From Streptomyces genisteinicus (GTDB taxonomy: Bacteria; Actinomycetota; Actinomycetes; Streptomycetales; Streptomycetaceae), in the NCBI RefSeq assembly GCF_014489615.1, contig NZ_CP060825.1, positions 3,858,501 through 3,922,500 of the forward strand: a stretch of 64,000 nt of DNA, in the 5' to 3' direction. Of the stretch, positions 26,657 to 33,945 are shown piece after piece; the stretch's first letter is position 1, and each line of letters opens with the position of its first letter. The position numbers and the translations under genes were made by a program. The notes under the pieces were generated by a model. The model had not been told where the DNA came from. It saw nothing but the letters and a program-made list of their open reading frames with translations, and searched no databases.

Positions 26657-26990
26657 CTGAACTGGCTTGCCCTGTGGGGCAGGTGGGAAGGATGTCGCTG
26701 TGCCAAAGCCTTATCCGGAAGAGTTCCGCCAGGACGTCGTGCGGGTCGCGCGGAACCGCGGCCCGGGTGTGACGGTCGAGCAGGTGGCCGCCGACTTCGG
26801 GGTCCATCCTATGACGTTGTGGAAGTGGATGCGCCGGGCGGACATCGACGACGGCGCCAAGCCACACTCGGGCGGCTGGCCCCCATCGAATACGAGACCG
26901 TCATGACCACACCGGCCCTCCAGGCCGCGTGACTTCAACCTGTCACCCGCTCCTGCACCAGACCCCCACGGTGATTCCTTGGCGTAGCAC
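26657..26990 (+). mobile_element. collapsed IS3-family insertion sequence
   Basis: The start of an IS3-type orfA (26700-about 26868) runs straight into the last ~20 codons of an orfB. In another frame, GGWPPIEYETVMTTPALQAA ends at the TGA at 26930-26932, the typical C-terminus of this transposase group. More than 1 kb of the normal element is missing between them. The flanks (TGAACTGGCTTGCCC on the left, CCTGTCACCCGCTCCTGCACC on the right, shown in part) look like former element ends. It cannot transpose on its own. Boundaries are approximate. Confidence 0.65.
26700..26906 (+). pseudogene. IS3 family transposase orfA, truncated
   Basis: GTG start reading PKPYPEEFRQDVVRVARNRG and then VTVEQVAADFGVHPMTLWKW, the helix-turn-helix of IS3 orfA. 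It normally continues into a leucine-zipper region; here the sequence jumps after DIDDGAKP into orfB-derived DNA read out of frame and stops at 26906. Non-functional. Confidence 0.75.
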
Positions 26991-27164
26991 GGCTGGGAAT
27001 CATCCTCACGGAGGAGTACGTTCTCGGCGGCGAGCAGTGCCTGCGCGGCCGCAGGCTTCTCGCTGGTGGCGGCGGCGCGGGCGTGGGTGATGTGGAGCAG
27101 GGCCGCGCTCTGGCGGGACTGGTCGCACTGTCCCGGACAAGACAGATCGACAGGAGCGTGTCAC

Positions 27165-27998
27165 TCACTCCCCGAACAGACGATCCTGCACGTACTCGAC
27201 GACCTTCCGCTCCGGGTAGAAGACGGCCAGCAGCATGAACGTCTTGGGATGAGCCGCGATGTTGCCGACGAAGAAGTGGACGGCTCGGCTCGGGGCGCAC
27301 ATGCGCGTGTACCAGCGCTCGCGGAGCGCATCACGGACCCCGTGCTCACCGTACTTGCGCAGGAACTTGCGATACGACTGTCCTGCCTCCCAGTCCTTCA
27401 GCCCCATGTCGTGGGTCGGGCAGTCGTCTTCGGCGCAGCGAAAGCTGTAGCGGAGGTCGAGCGGCACCCACTCCAGCGGGTTCAGCTCCTGCTCGAACAA
27501 GTCGAGTTGGTCGGCTAGCGCGGCTTTGGAGACGGACCATGGCTCGGCGTGCTCCAGCCGGAAGCGGGTGATCTCGGCGAGGCGGAAGACGCCGAGGGAC
27601 GTTCCTCGCTCCTCCTGATCCCGCTTGATGGCGCAGAGCGACGGGGCGACCAGCGGCTCCACGTGGCGATACCGCTTCTGCCAGCCGCTGTCGGGCGGTA
27701 CCTCACCCACTATCTCCAACGAGTCGAGATGTGGCCGGAGGCTTTCTGGGCGGGAGTCTCGCTCAGGACGGTGCGGCTCGACGTCGCCTTCGATGATCGA
27801 GTACTTGGAGAACTGGGCCTCCTCGCTTAGGAGCCGGAAAGGCACGGGGAAGAGCCGCACGTGCTGTGGCTCGCCTTGGTCGAGGCGTATGCCGGCCACG
27901 CAGCTGGTCTCGCGGTACTTACTGGACAGCTCTGGATACGTCTTGACCGTGATCATGATCCGTGCGCGTTGCCGTCTCCCGAATGCCGCCGACGCCAT
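27165..27998 (-). CDS. uncharacterised protein encoded with an XRE-DUF488 gene
   Basis: 277 residues, soluble, with a strong ribosome binding site (GGAGGGGG about 6 bp before the ATG). Visible features are: an N-terminal strand-like VKTYPELSSKYRETSCVAGI; a tryptophan/acid-rich middle; a CAEDDCPTHDMGLKDW segment with two cysteines and a histidine that could bind metal; and a C-terminal FFVGNIAAHPKTFMLLAVFY motif ending in FYPERKVVEYV. No family name can be given. It follows the XRE-DUF488 gene by 88 bp on the same strand and the two look like one unit. A nucleic-acid or defence role is suggested by context only. Confidence 0.7.
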   Translation of the reverse strand: MASAAFGRRQRARIMITVKTYPELSSKYRETSCVAGIRLDQGEPQHVRLFPVPFRLLSEEAQFSKYSIIEGDVEPHRPERDSRPESLRPHLDSLEIVGEVPPDSGWQKRYRHVEPLVAPSLCAIKRDQEERGTSLGVFRLAEITRFRLEHAEPWSVSKAALADQLDLFEQELNPLEWVPLDLRYSFRCAEDDCPTHDMGLKDWEAGQSYRKFLRKYGEHGVRDALRERWYTRMCAPSRAVHFFVGNIAAHPKTFMLLAVFYPERKVVEYVQDRLFGE

Positions 27999-28086
27999 GG
28001 CATGCCCCCTCCATCGATCTCCCCGATCTGAATTGGACGAGAGGCTTGCACCGCTGGCAAGGGTGCGTGCGAAACAGGTGACGAAG

Positions 28087-28776
28087 TCAGGCCAAGGGAT
28101 TCACCGGCACCTGGATCCGGCTCCTGACCGTCTCCAAGACAACCTGCCGGTGGCAGCGGCTTTCGTCCTTCTCGAAACACAGCACCGCTACCCGCGACGC
28201 CTGGGCATGCTCTGCGAGGCGAGCAAGGTCGGCTTGGGCCTCCTCGGAACGCAGGAGGCCACGGAAACGCGCCCGACCCACCTCGACGCGGCCGTCCCAG
28301 AAGGGCTCGCGATTGTCCTTGGGATTGCCCAGGCCACGCAGGTGCGTGTACTCGATGCCAGCTTCGGCCAGGGCCCCCCCGAGGCGGCTCTTGCTGAACC
28401 CCTTCTTACGGCTGATCGGGGTGAGCCGTACATCTGCCACGACACTGATGCGACTGTCGACGAGCGAGGCGACGAACGACTCGATGTCCCGTCCTTCGTA
28501 CCCGGCTGACCACAGACCGGGCGGGACGGGCGCGACCCGGGCAGTCCGGAACAGATCATCGAGGGAAACCGCAAGAGCCTCGGCCACTGCGCCGACGGTG
28601 AAGAAGGCTGGCTGGATAGCTCCCTCGCTCTCCAGGCGGCTCAAAGTCCCGACGGCGATGCCCGCCTCCTTGGCCAGCCGTTCCCGCGTCCACCCCCGGT
28701 CCGTCCGCAACGCACGTACCCGTTGGGCGAGAGCGCGGGCGTGGTCGTGGGGATGCGCTGAGCGATGACCTGCCAT
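28087..28776 (-). CDS. XRE-type helix-turn-helix fused to DUF488
   Basis: 229 residues. Residues about 12-72 are a Cro/C1-type HTH (RALRTDRGWTRERLAKEAG, IAVGTLSRLESEGAIQP). Residues about 88-225 are a complete DUF488 domain with its characteristic blocks: SAGYEGRDIESF, VVADVRLTPISRKKGFSK, LRGLGNPKDNREPF and the C-terminal VLCFEKDESRCHRQVV with conserved Cys/Glu/Arg/His. DUF488 has no settled biochemical function; its conserved polar residues suggest an enzyme. Fusion to an HTH suggests self-regulation or DNA targeting. AAGGA lies 8 bp before the ATG. It is the first gene of a two-gene unit in the island beside tRNA-Pro. Confidence 0.8.
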   Translation of the reverse strand: MAGHRSAHPHDHARALAQRVRALRTDRGWTRERLAKEAGIAVGTLSRLESEGAIQPAFFTVGAVAEALAVSLDDLFRTARVAPVPPGLWSAGYEGRDIESFVASLVDSRISVVADVRLTPISRKKGFSKSRLGGALAEAGIEYTHLRGLGNPKDNREPFWDGRVEVGRARFRGLLRSEEAQADLARLAEHAQASRVAVLCFEKDESRCHRQVVLETVRSRIQVPVNPLA

Positions 28777-28966
28777 GTGCGGTGTCCTTAACGACCGGTG
28801 GGGCGGCCCGCCGCGGTGTTCCTGGTCAGCTACGAGCCCTGGATTCGCGAACGCGCAGACCCGAGGGCGCGTAGGCGCCGCTCTTTGTGCGGCACTGGAG
28901 ACTGTTCCTGGGAGAAGCCGACCAAGATCTTCTCCCAGATTTCTCCCAAACGATCTCCAGGAACCC

Positions 28967-29005
28967 GTCAGGGGCCTGATCCACTTACTGGATCAGGCCC
29001 CTGAC
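28967..29005 (-). terminator. terminator downstream of tRNA-Pro
   Basis: A 17-bp perfect stem (GTCAGGGGCCTGATCCA / TGGATCAGGCCCCTGAC) with a 5-nt loop starts 15 bp past the 3' end of the tRNA on its strand. Confidence 0.75.
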
Positions 29006-29019
29006 CTGGTGTTTCACTG

Positions 29020-29093
29020 TCGGGGTGGCGGGATTTGAACCCACGACCTCTTCGTCCCGAACGAAGCGCGCTGCCAAGCTGCGCTACACCCCG
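29020..29093 (-). tRNA. tRNA-Pro (anticodon CGG)
   Basis: The complement folds as a 74-nt tRNA. The acceptor stem CGGGGTG pairs with CACCCCG. The anticodon stem CTTCG/CGAAG encloses the loop TTCGGGA, giving anticodon CGG. The T arm is GTGGGTTCAAATCCCGC. CCA is not encoded. Accessory DNA starts at its 3' side, and a partial copy of its 3' half lies 3.3 kb away, so this gene has served as an integration target, as tRNA-Pro does for pSAM2 in other Streptomyces. Confidence 0.95.
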
Positions 29094-29201
29094 ATGTCGC
29101 CCGTTGTCCCGGCGACGTCGTTTACTTTAGCCCACCCGCGCCGTGAGACGAAATCCGGTTTGGCGGCGACCGCGGGCCGGGGTGACAGGGGCCAGCGGGA
29201 G

Positions 29202-30140
29202 TCAGTCCCGGGAGGTCAGGGTCAGCAGCGTCGCCTCCGGCGGGCAGGCGAAGCGGACCGGGGTGTAGCGGCTCGCTCCGCAGCCCGCCGAGACGTGGAG
29301 GTAGGCGGTGTTGCCCTCGCTGCGGTGCGTGGAGAGCCCCTTCACCCGGTCCGTGTCCAGGTCGCAGTTGGTGACCAGGGCTCCGTAGAAGGGGATGCAC
29401 ACCTGCCCGCCGTGGGTGTGGCCGGCGAGGACGAGGGGATAGCCGTCGGAGGTGAAGGCGTCCAGACTGCGCAGGTAGGGGGCGTGCACCACGGCCAGGG
29501 AGAGGTCGGCGTCCTTCTCCGGTCCGCCCGCGACCAGCTCGTAGCGGTCGCGCTTGATGTGGGGGTCGTCGAGGCCGGTGAAAGCGAGCTCGCAGCCCTC
29601 CAGCTTCAGCCGGCCCCGGGTGTTGGTCAGGTCGAGCCAGCCGGCGGCGTCGAAGCCGTCCCGCAGGTCCTCCCACGGGTTGTGGACGACGCCGACGGCG
29701 GGTGCGTTGCCGTTGAGGCCGTGGCGGCCCTGCGCCTTCTCCAGCAGGTAGCGGGCCGGGTTGCGCAGCGTCGGACCGTAGTAGTCGTTCGAACCGAAGA
29801 CGTAGACGCCGGGGTACTCCATCAGCGGTCCGAGGGCGTCCAGCACCTCGGGCACGCCCTCCGGGTCGGAGAGGTTGTCGCCTGTGTTGACGACGAAGTC
29901 CGGACGCAGCCCGGCCAGGGACTGGAGCCACGCGCGCTTCTTGCGCTGACCGCTCACCATGTGGATGTCGGAGACCTGGAGCACCCGCAGCGGGCGCATG
30001 CCGCGTGGCAGGACCGGCACCGTGACCCGGCGGAGCCGGAAGGAGCGGGCTTCGAACCCCGCGGCGTAGGCGAGGCCGGCCGCGCCGACTGCCGCGATTC
30101 CTGCGGTGATCTTCAAGGGCATCCCGTAGCGTGCGCGCAT
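29202..30140 (-). CDS. membrane-anchored metallophosphoesterase
   Basis: 312 residues. An N-terminal hydrophobic helix (about 8-30, ITAGIAAVGAAGLAYAAGF) is followed by a calcineurin-like phosphoesterase domain with the metal-binding blocks: VLQVSDIHM (DxH), FVVNTGDNL (GD), FGSNDYYG (GN[H/D] position, with Asp replacing His), VVHAPYL, and LAGHTHGGQVCIP (GHxH). Such proteins hydrolyse phosphodiesters, some of them lipid-linked. The substitution in the GNHD block (SNDY) is seen in the YkuE-like subgroup. Start ATG 30140; 30122 is a possible alternative. Confidence 0.88.
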   Translation of the reverse strand: MRARYGMPLKITAGIAAVGAAGLAYAAGFEARSFRLRRVTVPVLPRGMRPLRVLQVSDIHMVSGQRKKRAWLQSLAGLRPDFVVNTGDNLSDPEGVPEVLDALGPLMEYPGVYVFGSNDYYGPTLRNPARYLLEKAQGRHGLNGNAPAVGVVHNPWEDLRDGFDAAGWLDLTNTRGRLKLEGCELAFTGLDDPHIKRDRYELVAGGPEKDADLSLAVVHAPYLRSLDAFTSDGYPLVLAGHTHGGQVCIPFYGALVTNCDLDTDRVKGLSTHRSEGNTAYLHVSAGCGASRYTPVRFACPPEATLLTLTSRD

Positions 30141-30159
30141 GCGCCCATCGTCGCAGACC

Positions 30160-31428
30160 TCACCGGGTGGGGAGTCGCGGGCGGTCGGCGGGCGGAGCGG
30201 CCCCGTCCGCGCCACGGCTGCCGCGTCCCCGGGGCGCTGACGGACCGGCCGGCAGCGCGCACAGCAGCCCGAGCGAGATCCAGACGTAGAGGTTGCCGCC
30301 GAGGAAGCCGCCCGCCCCCGACGGGTCGGCGCTCCACAGCCAGACGAGGCTGCTGCTCAGCAGCACCGGCAGCGCGACGGCCCATACGGCCAGGCGCCGT
30401 CGCGGGGCTCCAGCGGGCGCCCGCAGGGCCGCGGCCGCGAGGACGCCGAGCGCCGGGGTCAGCCACACCAGGTGGTGCACCCAGGTCACCGGGCTGACGA
30501 GGCAGGCCAGGACGCCGGTCAGCGCCACCCCCGCGGCATGGTTCCCGGCGGCGTGCGCCCGGCGCACGCGCACGGCCCACACCGCGGTGAGGGCCGCCGC
30601 GCCGAGGAGCCAGAGCAGCCGGTCGGGTTCGTGCGGCTCGGCCAGCCGGGCGAGCACCCCCTGCCAGGACTGGTTGGAGACGTAGGAGAGCGAGCCGACC
30701 CGGTCGGTGCGCCAGAGGGCGTCGGTCCAGTAGACGCGTGAGGCGCCCGGTGCCGCCCAGGCCGCGACCGCGGTCGCGGCGAGGGCCACGGCCACGGCGT
30801 TCGCGGCGGCGCGGCGCCTGCGTGTCAGGATCAGCCACCCGATGAAGACGGCGGGCGTCAGTTTGACCGCGGCCGCGATGCCGATGCCGGCTCCCGCCCA
30901 GCGGGCGGCCCTGCCGCCGCGGGCCGCCGGCCGGGTGTCGGCCAGGACCAGGGCGAGCAGCAGCAGATTGACCTGCCCGAAGCTGACGGTGTCGCGGACC
31001 GGTTCCAGCAGGGCGTACGCGCAGACGGCGAGGCCGATCGCGTACCACGGCGTCCAGCCCCGCGCGCCGGTCACCGGGCCGGCCGTGCCGCGCACGATCA
31101 GCACCGCGGCGGCCGTGTTCAGCAGCAGCATGACCGCGACGGCCGCGGGCCACGGGGCCACCGCCAGCGGCAGCATGCACAGCGCGGCGAAGGGCGGGTA
31201 CGTGAAGCCGTACCGGGTGCCGGGCACCAGGTAGTCGTACAGTGCGCCGCCGTACGTCCAGTGGCGGACTGCCCCGTGGTACACGCCGAGGTCGAACCAG
31301 CCGCGGTGGAGCGGCACGGTCGCCAGGAACAGCAGGACGGCACCGGCCATGGCGATGAGCAGGACCACCCGCCCGTGCGCCGTCCCGGGCCACCGCAGGG
31401 GCCGGCCGGCGTTCTCCCGTGGCGTCAT
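30160..31428 (-). CDS. polytopic glycosyltransferase of the GT87/PimE (DUF2029) type
   Basis: 422 residues with about ten membrane helices. The GT-C acidic motif lies in the first extracytoplasmic loop (RGWFDLGVYHGAVRHW) and YGFTYPPFAALCMLPLA follows, a hallmark of polyprenol-phosphate-mannose-dependent mannosyltransferases. It likely adds mannose from the outer face of the membrane to a lipid or glycan. The ATG overlaps the stop of the upstream mannosyltransferase gene by 4 bp and is preceded by GAGGAGC, so the two are co-translated and probably act on the same product. Confidence 0.85.
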   Translation of the reverse strand: MTPRENAGRPLRWPGTAHGRVVLLIAMAGAVLLFLATVPLHRGWFDLGVYHGAVRHWTYGGALYDYLVPGTRYGFTYPPFAALCMLPLAVAPWPAAVAVMLLLNTAAAVLIVRGTAGPVTGARGWTPWYAIGLAVCAYALLEPVRDTVSFGQVNLLLLALVLADTRPAARGGRAARWAGAGIGIAAAVKLTPAVFIGWLILTRRRRAAANAVAVALAATAVAAWAAPGASRVYWTDALWRTDRVGSLSYVSNQSWQGVLARLAEPHEPDRLLWLLGAAALTAVWAVRVRRAHAAGNHAAGVALTGVLACLVSPVTWVHHLVWLTPALGVLAAAALRAPAGAPRRRLAVWAVALPVLLSSSLVWLWSADPSGAGGFLGGNLYVWISLGLLCALPAGPSAPRGRGSRGADGAAPPADRPRLPTR

Positions 31429-33065
31429 GCGGTGCTCCTCAGGGGTCGTCGTGCCGGGGGAAGGGCCGGCCGGTGCACGCCCCACAGGACCGCCGCGGCG
31501 AGCAGTCCTCCGGCGGCGGCGAGCGCCAACTGCGGCCCGCCAGGGGCGAATCCGCTGGGCGGCACGGTGAGGGCGAGCACCGCACTGGCTCCCGTGGAGA
31601 GCCGGCGCAGGGCCCGTCCGGGGCCGGCGGCGGCGATCAGGAACAGCCCCCACAGCACGTACCAGGGCCGTATCGCGGGGCCGAGCAGGGCCACGGCCAG
31701 CAGACCGAGTCCGACGGCGTGGACCGGGCGCAGCAGATGGTGGCGGCGCCAGACGAGGGCGATCACGGCGGCGCAGGCCGCGAGTCCGAGCAGCTGCCAG
31801 GCGGGCACGGCGTGGCGGGCGAGCACCGCCGGTCCGTCGCCGGCGGCGGTGAGCACCGCGCTGCTCAGCCGGCCGAGGGAGGCGGTGAGGGCCCAGTTGC
31901 CAAGGGAGGCCGGGGTGCTCAGGGCGTGCAGCCAGCCGTAACCGGTACCGGTCAGGGCGGTCGTGACCGCCGTGGTCGCGCCGACCGCCGCCGCGACCGC
32001 GACGACCGAGGCCGTCCACCGCGCACGCGGCACCGGCGGCACCTGCGGTGATCGCCGCACCCCCAGCACCGACCGCGCCCCCAGTGCCTGCCGCACCTCC
32101 AGCCCCCGCCGAACCCGCCGCCCCCGCCGCACCAGCCGCACAGGCGACGCCCACTGCGCCCGCAGCGTCCGTGGACTCTCCGGCGGACCGCCGGGCCCGC
32201 GGGCCCGCAGGGCGACGACCGCGAGGAGGCCCAGTGCCGCGGGGGCCTTCACGAGGGCGGCCAGGGTGATCAGCACCGTGCCGGTGAGGTGCCTGCCGCC
32301 GAGGGCCGCGGCGAGGCCCGCGCACAGCAGGCCGATCATCACGGCGTCGTTGTGGGCTCCGCCGACCAGGTGCAGCAGGACCAGCGGGTTGAGCGCCCCG
32401 AGCCAGAGAGCCGCGGAGGGGTCGGTGCCGCAGTGCCGTGCGAGCCGGAGCAGGCAGCACGTCATCAGGGCCACGCCGCCGAGGGCGACCGACCGCATGC
32501 CGAGCGCCCCGCCGGCGATCTCCGCCGCGGAGGGGCCGTCCGGTCCGTGGCCGGTCACCGCGGACGCCAGCGCGAGGAAGACCGGTCCGTAGGGCGCCGG
32601 GGTGTCACGCCACAGCGGTGCGACCTCGGCGAGGAGCGGGCCGCCGAGGCGGGAGGGCCCGTACGCGTACACGTCCAGCCGCGCGTCGACCATGGCGCCC
32701 TGGGCGAGGTAGCTGTAGACGTCTCTGCTGAACAGTGGCGGTGCGACCAGCAGCGGGGCCGCCCACAGGGCCAGCGTCGTCAGCAGCTCGCGCGGTCGGG
32801 GCGGCCGGGGGCCGCGCACGGCGAGGCCCAGGAGGATCCAGCCCGCGACCAGCAGGACCAGCCCGAAGTAGGCCGCCGCCAGCCCGGACGCCGCCCATCC
32901 GGGGCCCGGGACGAAGTCCCCGCCGACCGGCAGCGCCCCCGCCGCCGCGCCGCCGGCCGCCAGCGTCACGGAACCGGCGAGTCCGGTGAGCCGGGAGCGG
33001 CGCGCATCGGACCGGGGCGCACCTGACGGCGGGCCGGTGGGGTCGGACGGGCGGGGGAGCGGCAC
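31425..33065 (-). CDS. polyprenol-phosphomannose-dependent alpha-1,6-mannosyltransferase, MptB-like
   Basis: 546 residues with a dozen hydrophobic helices and the MptB-type segments LLVAPPLFSRDVYSYLAQG, DVYAYGPSRLGGP, TPAPYGPVFLALAS and HNDAVMIGLL. In mycobacteria and corynebacteria MptB builds the mannan core of lipomannan/lipoarabinomannan; in Streptomyces the product is unknown. A basic, repetitive insert (about residues 300-345, rich in RRGRR and VR units) sits in a cytoplasmic loop. Coupled by ATGA to the GT87-type gene downstream. Confidence 0.82.
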   Translation of the reverse strand: MPLPRPSDPTGPPSGAPRSDARRSRLTGLAGSVTLAAGGAAAGALPVGGDFVPGPGWAASGLAAAYFGLVLLVAGWILLGLAVRGPRPPRPRELLTTLALWAAPLLVAPPLFSRDVYSYLAQGAMVDARLDVYAYGPSRLGGPLLAEVAPLWRDTPAPYGPVFLALASAVTGHGPDGPSAAEIAGGALGMRSVALGGVALMTCCLLRLARHCGTDPSAALWLGALNPLVLLHLVGGAHNDAVMIGLLCAGLAAALGGRHLTGTVLITLAALVKAPAALGLLAVVALRARGPGGPPESPRTLRAQWASPVRLVRRGRRVRRGLEVRQALGARSVLGVRRSPQVPPVPRARWTASVVAVAAAVGATTAVTTALTGTGYGWLHALSTPASLGNWALTASLGRLSSAVLTAAGDGPAVLARHAVPAWQLLGLAACAAVIALVWRRHHLLRPVHAVGLGLLAVALLGPAIRPWYVLWGLFLIAAAGPGRALRRLSTGASAVLALTVPPSGFAPGGPQLALAAAGGLLAAAVLWGVHRPALPPARRPLRSTA

Positions 33066-33378
33066 GCAGGCAGGCTGTCAACGGGGGGTGTCGGCGAGGC
33101 GACCCCCCGGCCGCCCCTGCACGGCCGTCGCATGGCCGCGCCCTTACGCGCCGCTCGCCCGCCCGGCGCACACCGGCCCCGCCCCGGCACTCCGGCCGAC
33201 CGCCCCACACCGCCCCGCAACCGCCCCCCGCACCGGACCACCCCGCACCGGACCACCCCGCCCCCGCCCCGCAGGCACCACCCCCACACCCCCGGCCCCG
33301 CCCCACGTCCGCACGCCCCTGCCCCCGCCCCCGAAATGCGCGGGCGCACCGCTCGGCGCACCTGACACACTTGTCCGC
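33066..33378. other. 313-bp C-rich gap with short direct repeats
   Basis: The plus strand is strikingly C-rich and G-poor between about 33165 and 33345. A 15-base unit (ACCGGACCACCCCGC) occurs twice in tandem near 33230-33262. The complementary strand has many GGGG runs and could form G-quadruplexes. No gene is supported. Promoters for the mptB-like gene and yqeY should be at its two ends. Confidence 0.5.
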
Positions 33379-33843
33379 ATGACCACGCTCAAGTCCAAGC
33401 TGCAGGAAGACCTCACGGAGTCGATCAGGGCGCGCGACGAGCTGCGCTCCTCCACGCTCCGGCTGACCCTCGCCGCGATCACGAAGGAGGAGGTCTCGGG
33501 CAAGACGGCCCGCGAACTCTCCGACGACGAGGTGCAGAAGGTGATCGCCAAGGAGGCGAAGAAGCGCCGTGAGGCGGCCGACGCCTTCGCCCAGGGAGGT
33601 CGCACCGAGCAGGCCGAGCGGGAGAAGGCGGAGGGCGTCCTCCTCGACGCCTACCTGCCGCAGCAGCTGACGGACGACGAGCTGCGCGCCATCGTGGGCC
33701 AGGCCGTCGAGGAGGCGAAGGCGGCCGGGGCCGAGGGGCCCCGCGCGATGGGAGCCGTCATGAAGATCGTGAACCCGAAGGTGGCGGGCCGCGCCGAGGG
33801 CGGCCGGGTCGCCGCCGCGGTCAAGCAGCTGCTCGCCGGCTGA
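33379..33843 (+). CDS. GatB/YqeY domain-containing protein
   Basis: 154 residues, the normal length for stand-alone YqeY proteins, starting MTTLKSKLQEDLTESIRARD. Family blocks include STLRLTLAAITKEEV, VIAKEAKKRREAADAFAQGG, LLDAYLPQQLTDDE and the C-terminal GAVMKIVNPKVAGRAEGGRV. The domain is the tail of GatB, the amidotransferase subunit acting on misacylated tRNA; the stand-alone protein may bind tRNA, but its role is not established. A very strong hairpin follows the stop. Confidence 0.93.
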   Translation: MTTLKSKLQEDLTESIRARDELRSSTLRLTLAAITKEEVSGKTARELSDDEVQKVIAKEAKKRREAADAFAQGGRTEQAEREKAEGVLLDAYLPQQLTDDELRAIVGQAVEEAKAAGAEGPRAMGAVMKIVNPKVAGRAEGGRVAAAVKQLLAG

Positions 33844-33862
33844 GCCGGCGCCGCACAGGACG

Positions 33863-33905
33863 CGAGGAGGGGGACCCGGTCGTCGCGACCGGGTCCCCCT
33901 CCTCG
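33863..33905. terminator. strong bidirectional terminator
   Basis: A 20-bp perfect stem (CGAGGAGGGGGACCCGGTCG and its complement) with a 3-nt loop, between the convergent yqeY and penicillin-binding protein genes. Confidence 0.85.
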
Positions 33906-33945
33906 ATGTCCGCACTTCCTCACGGCCGCCCGGGGCGGGCCGGTG

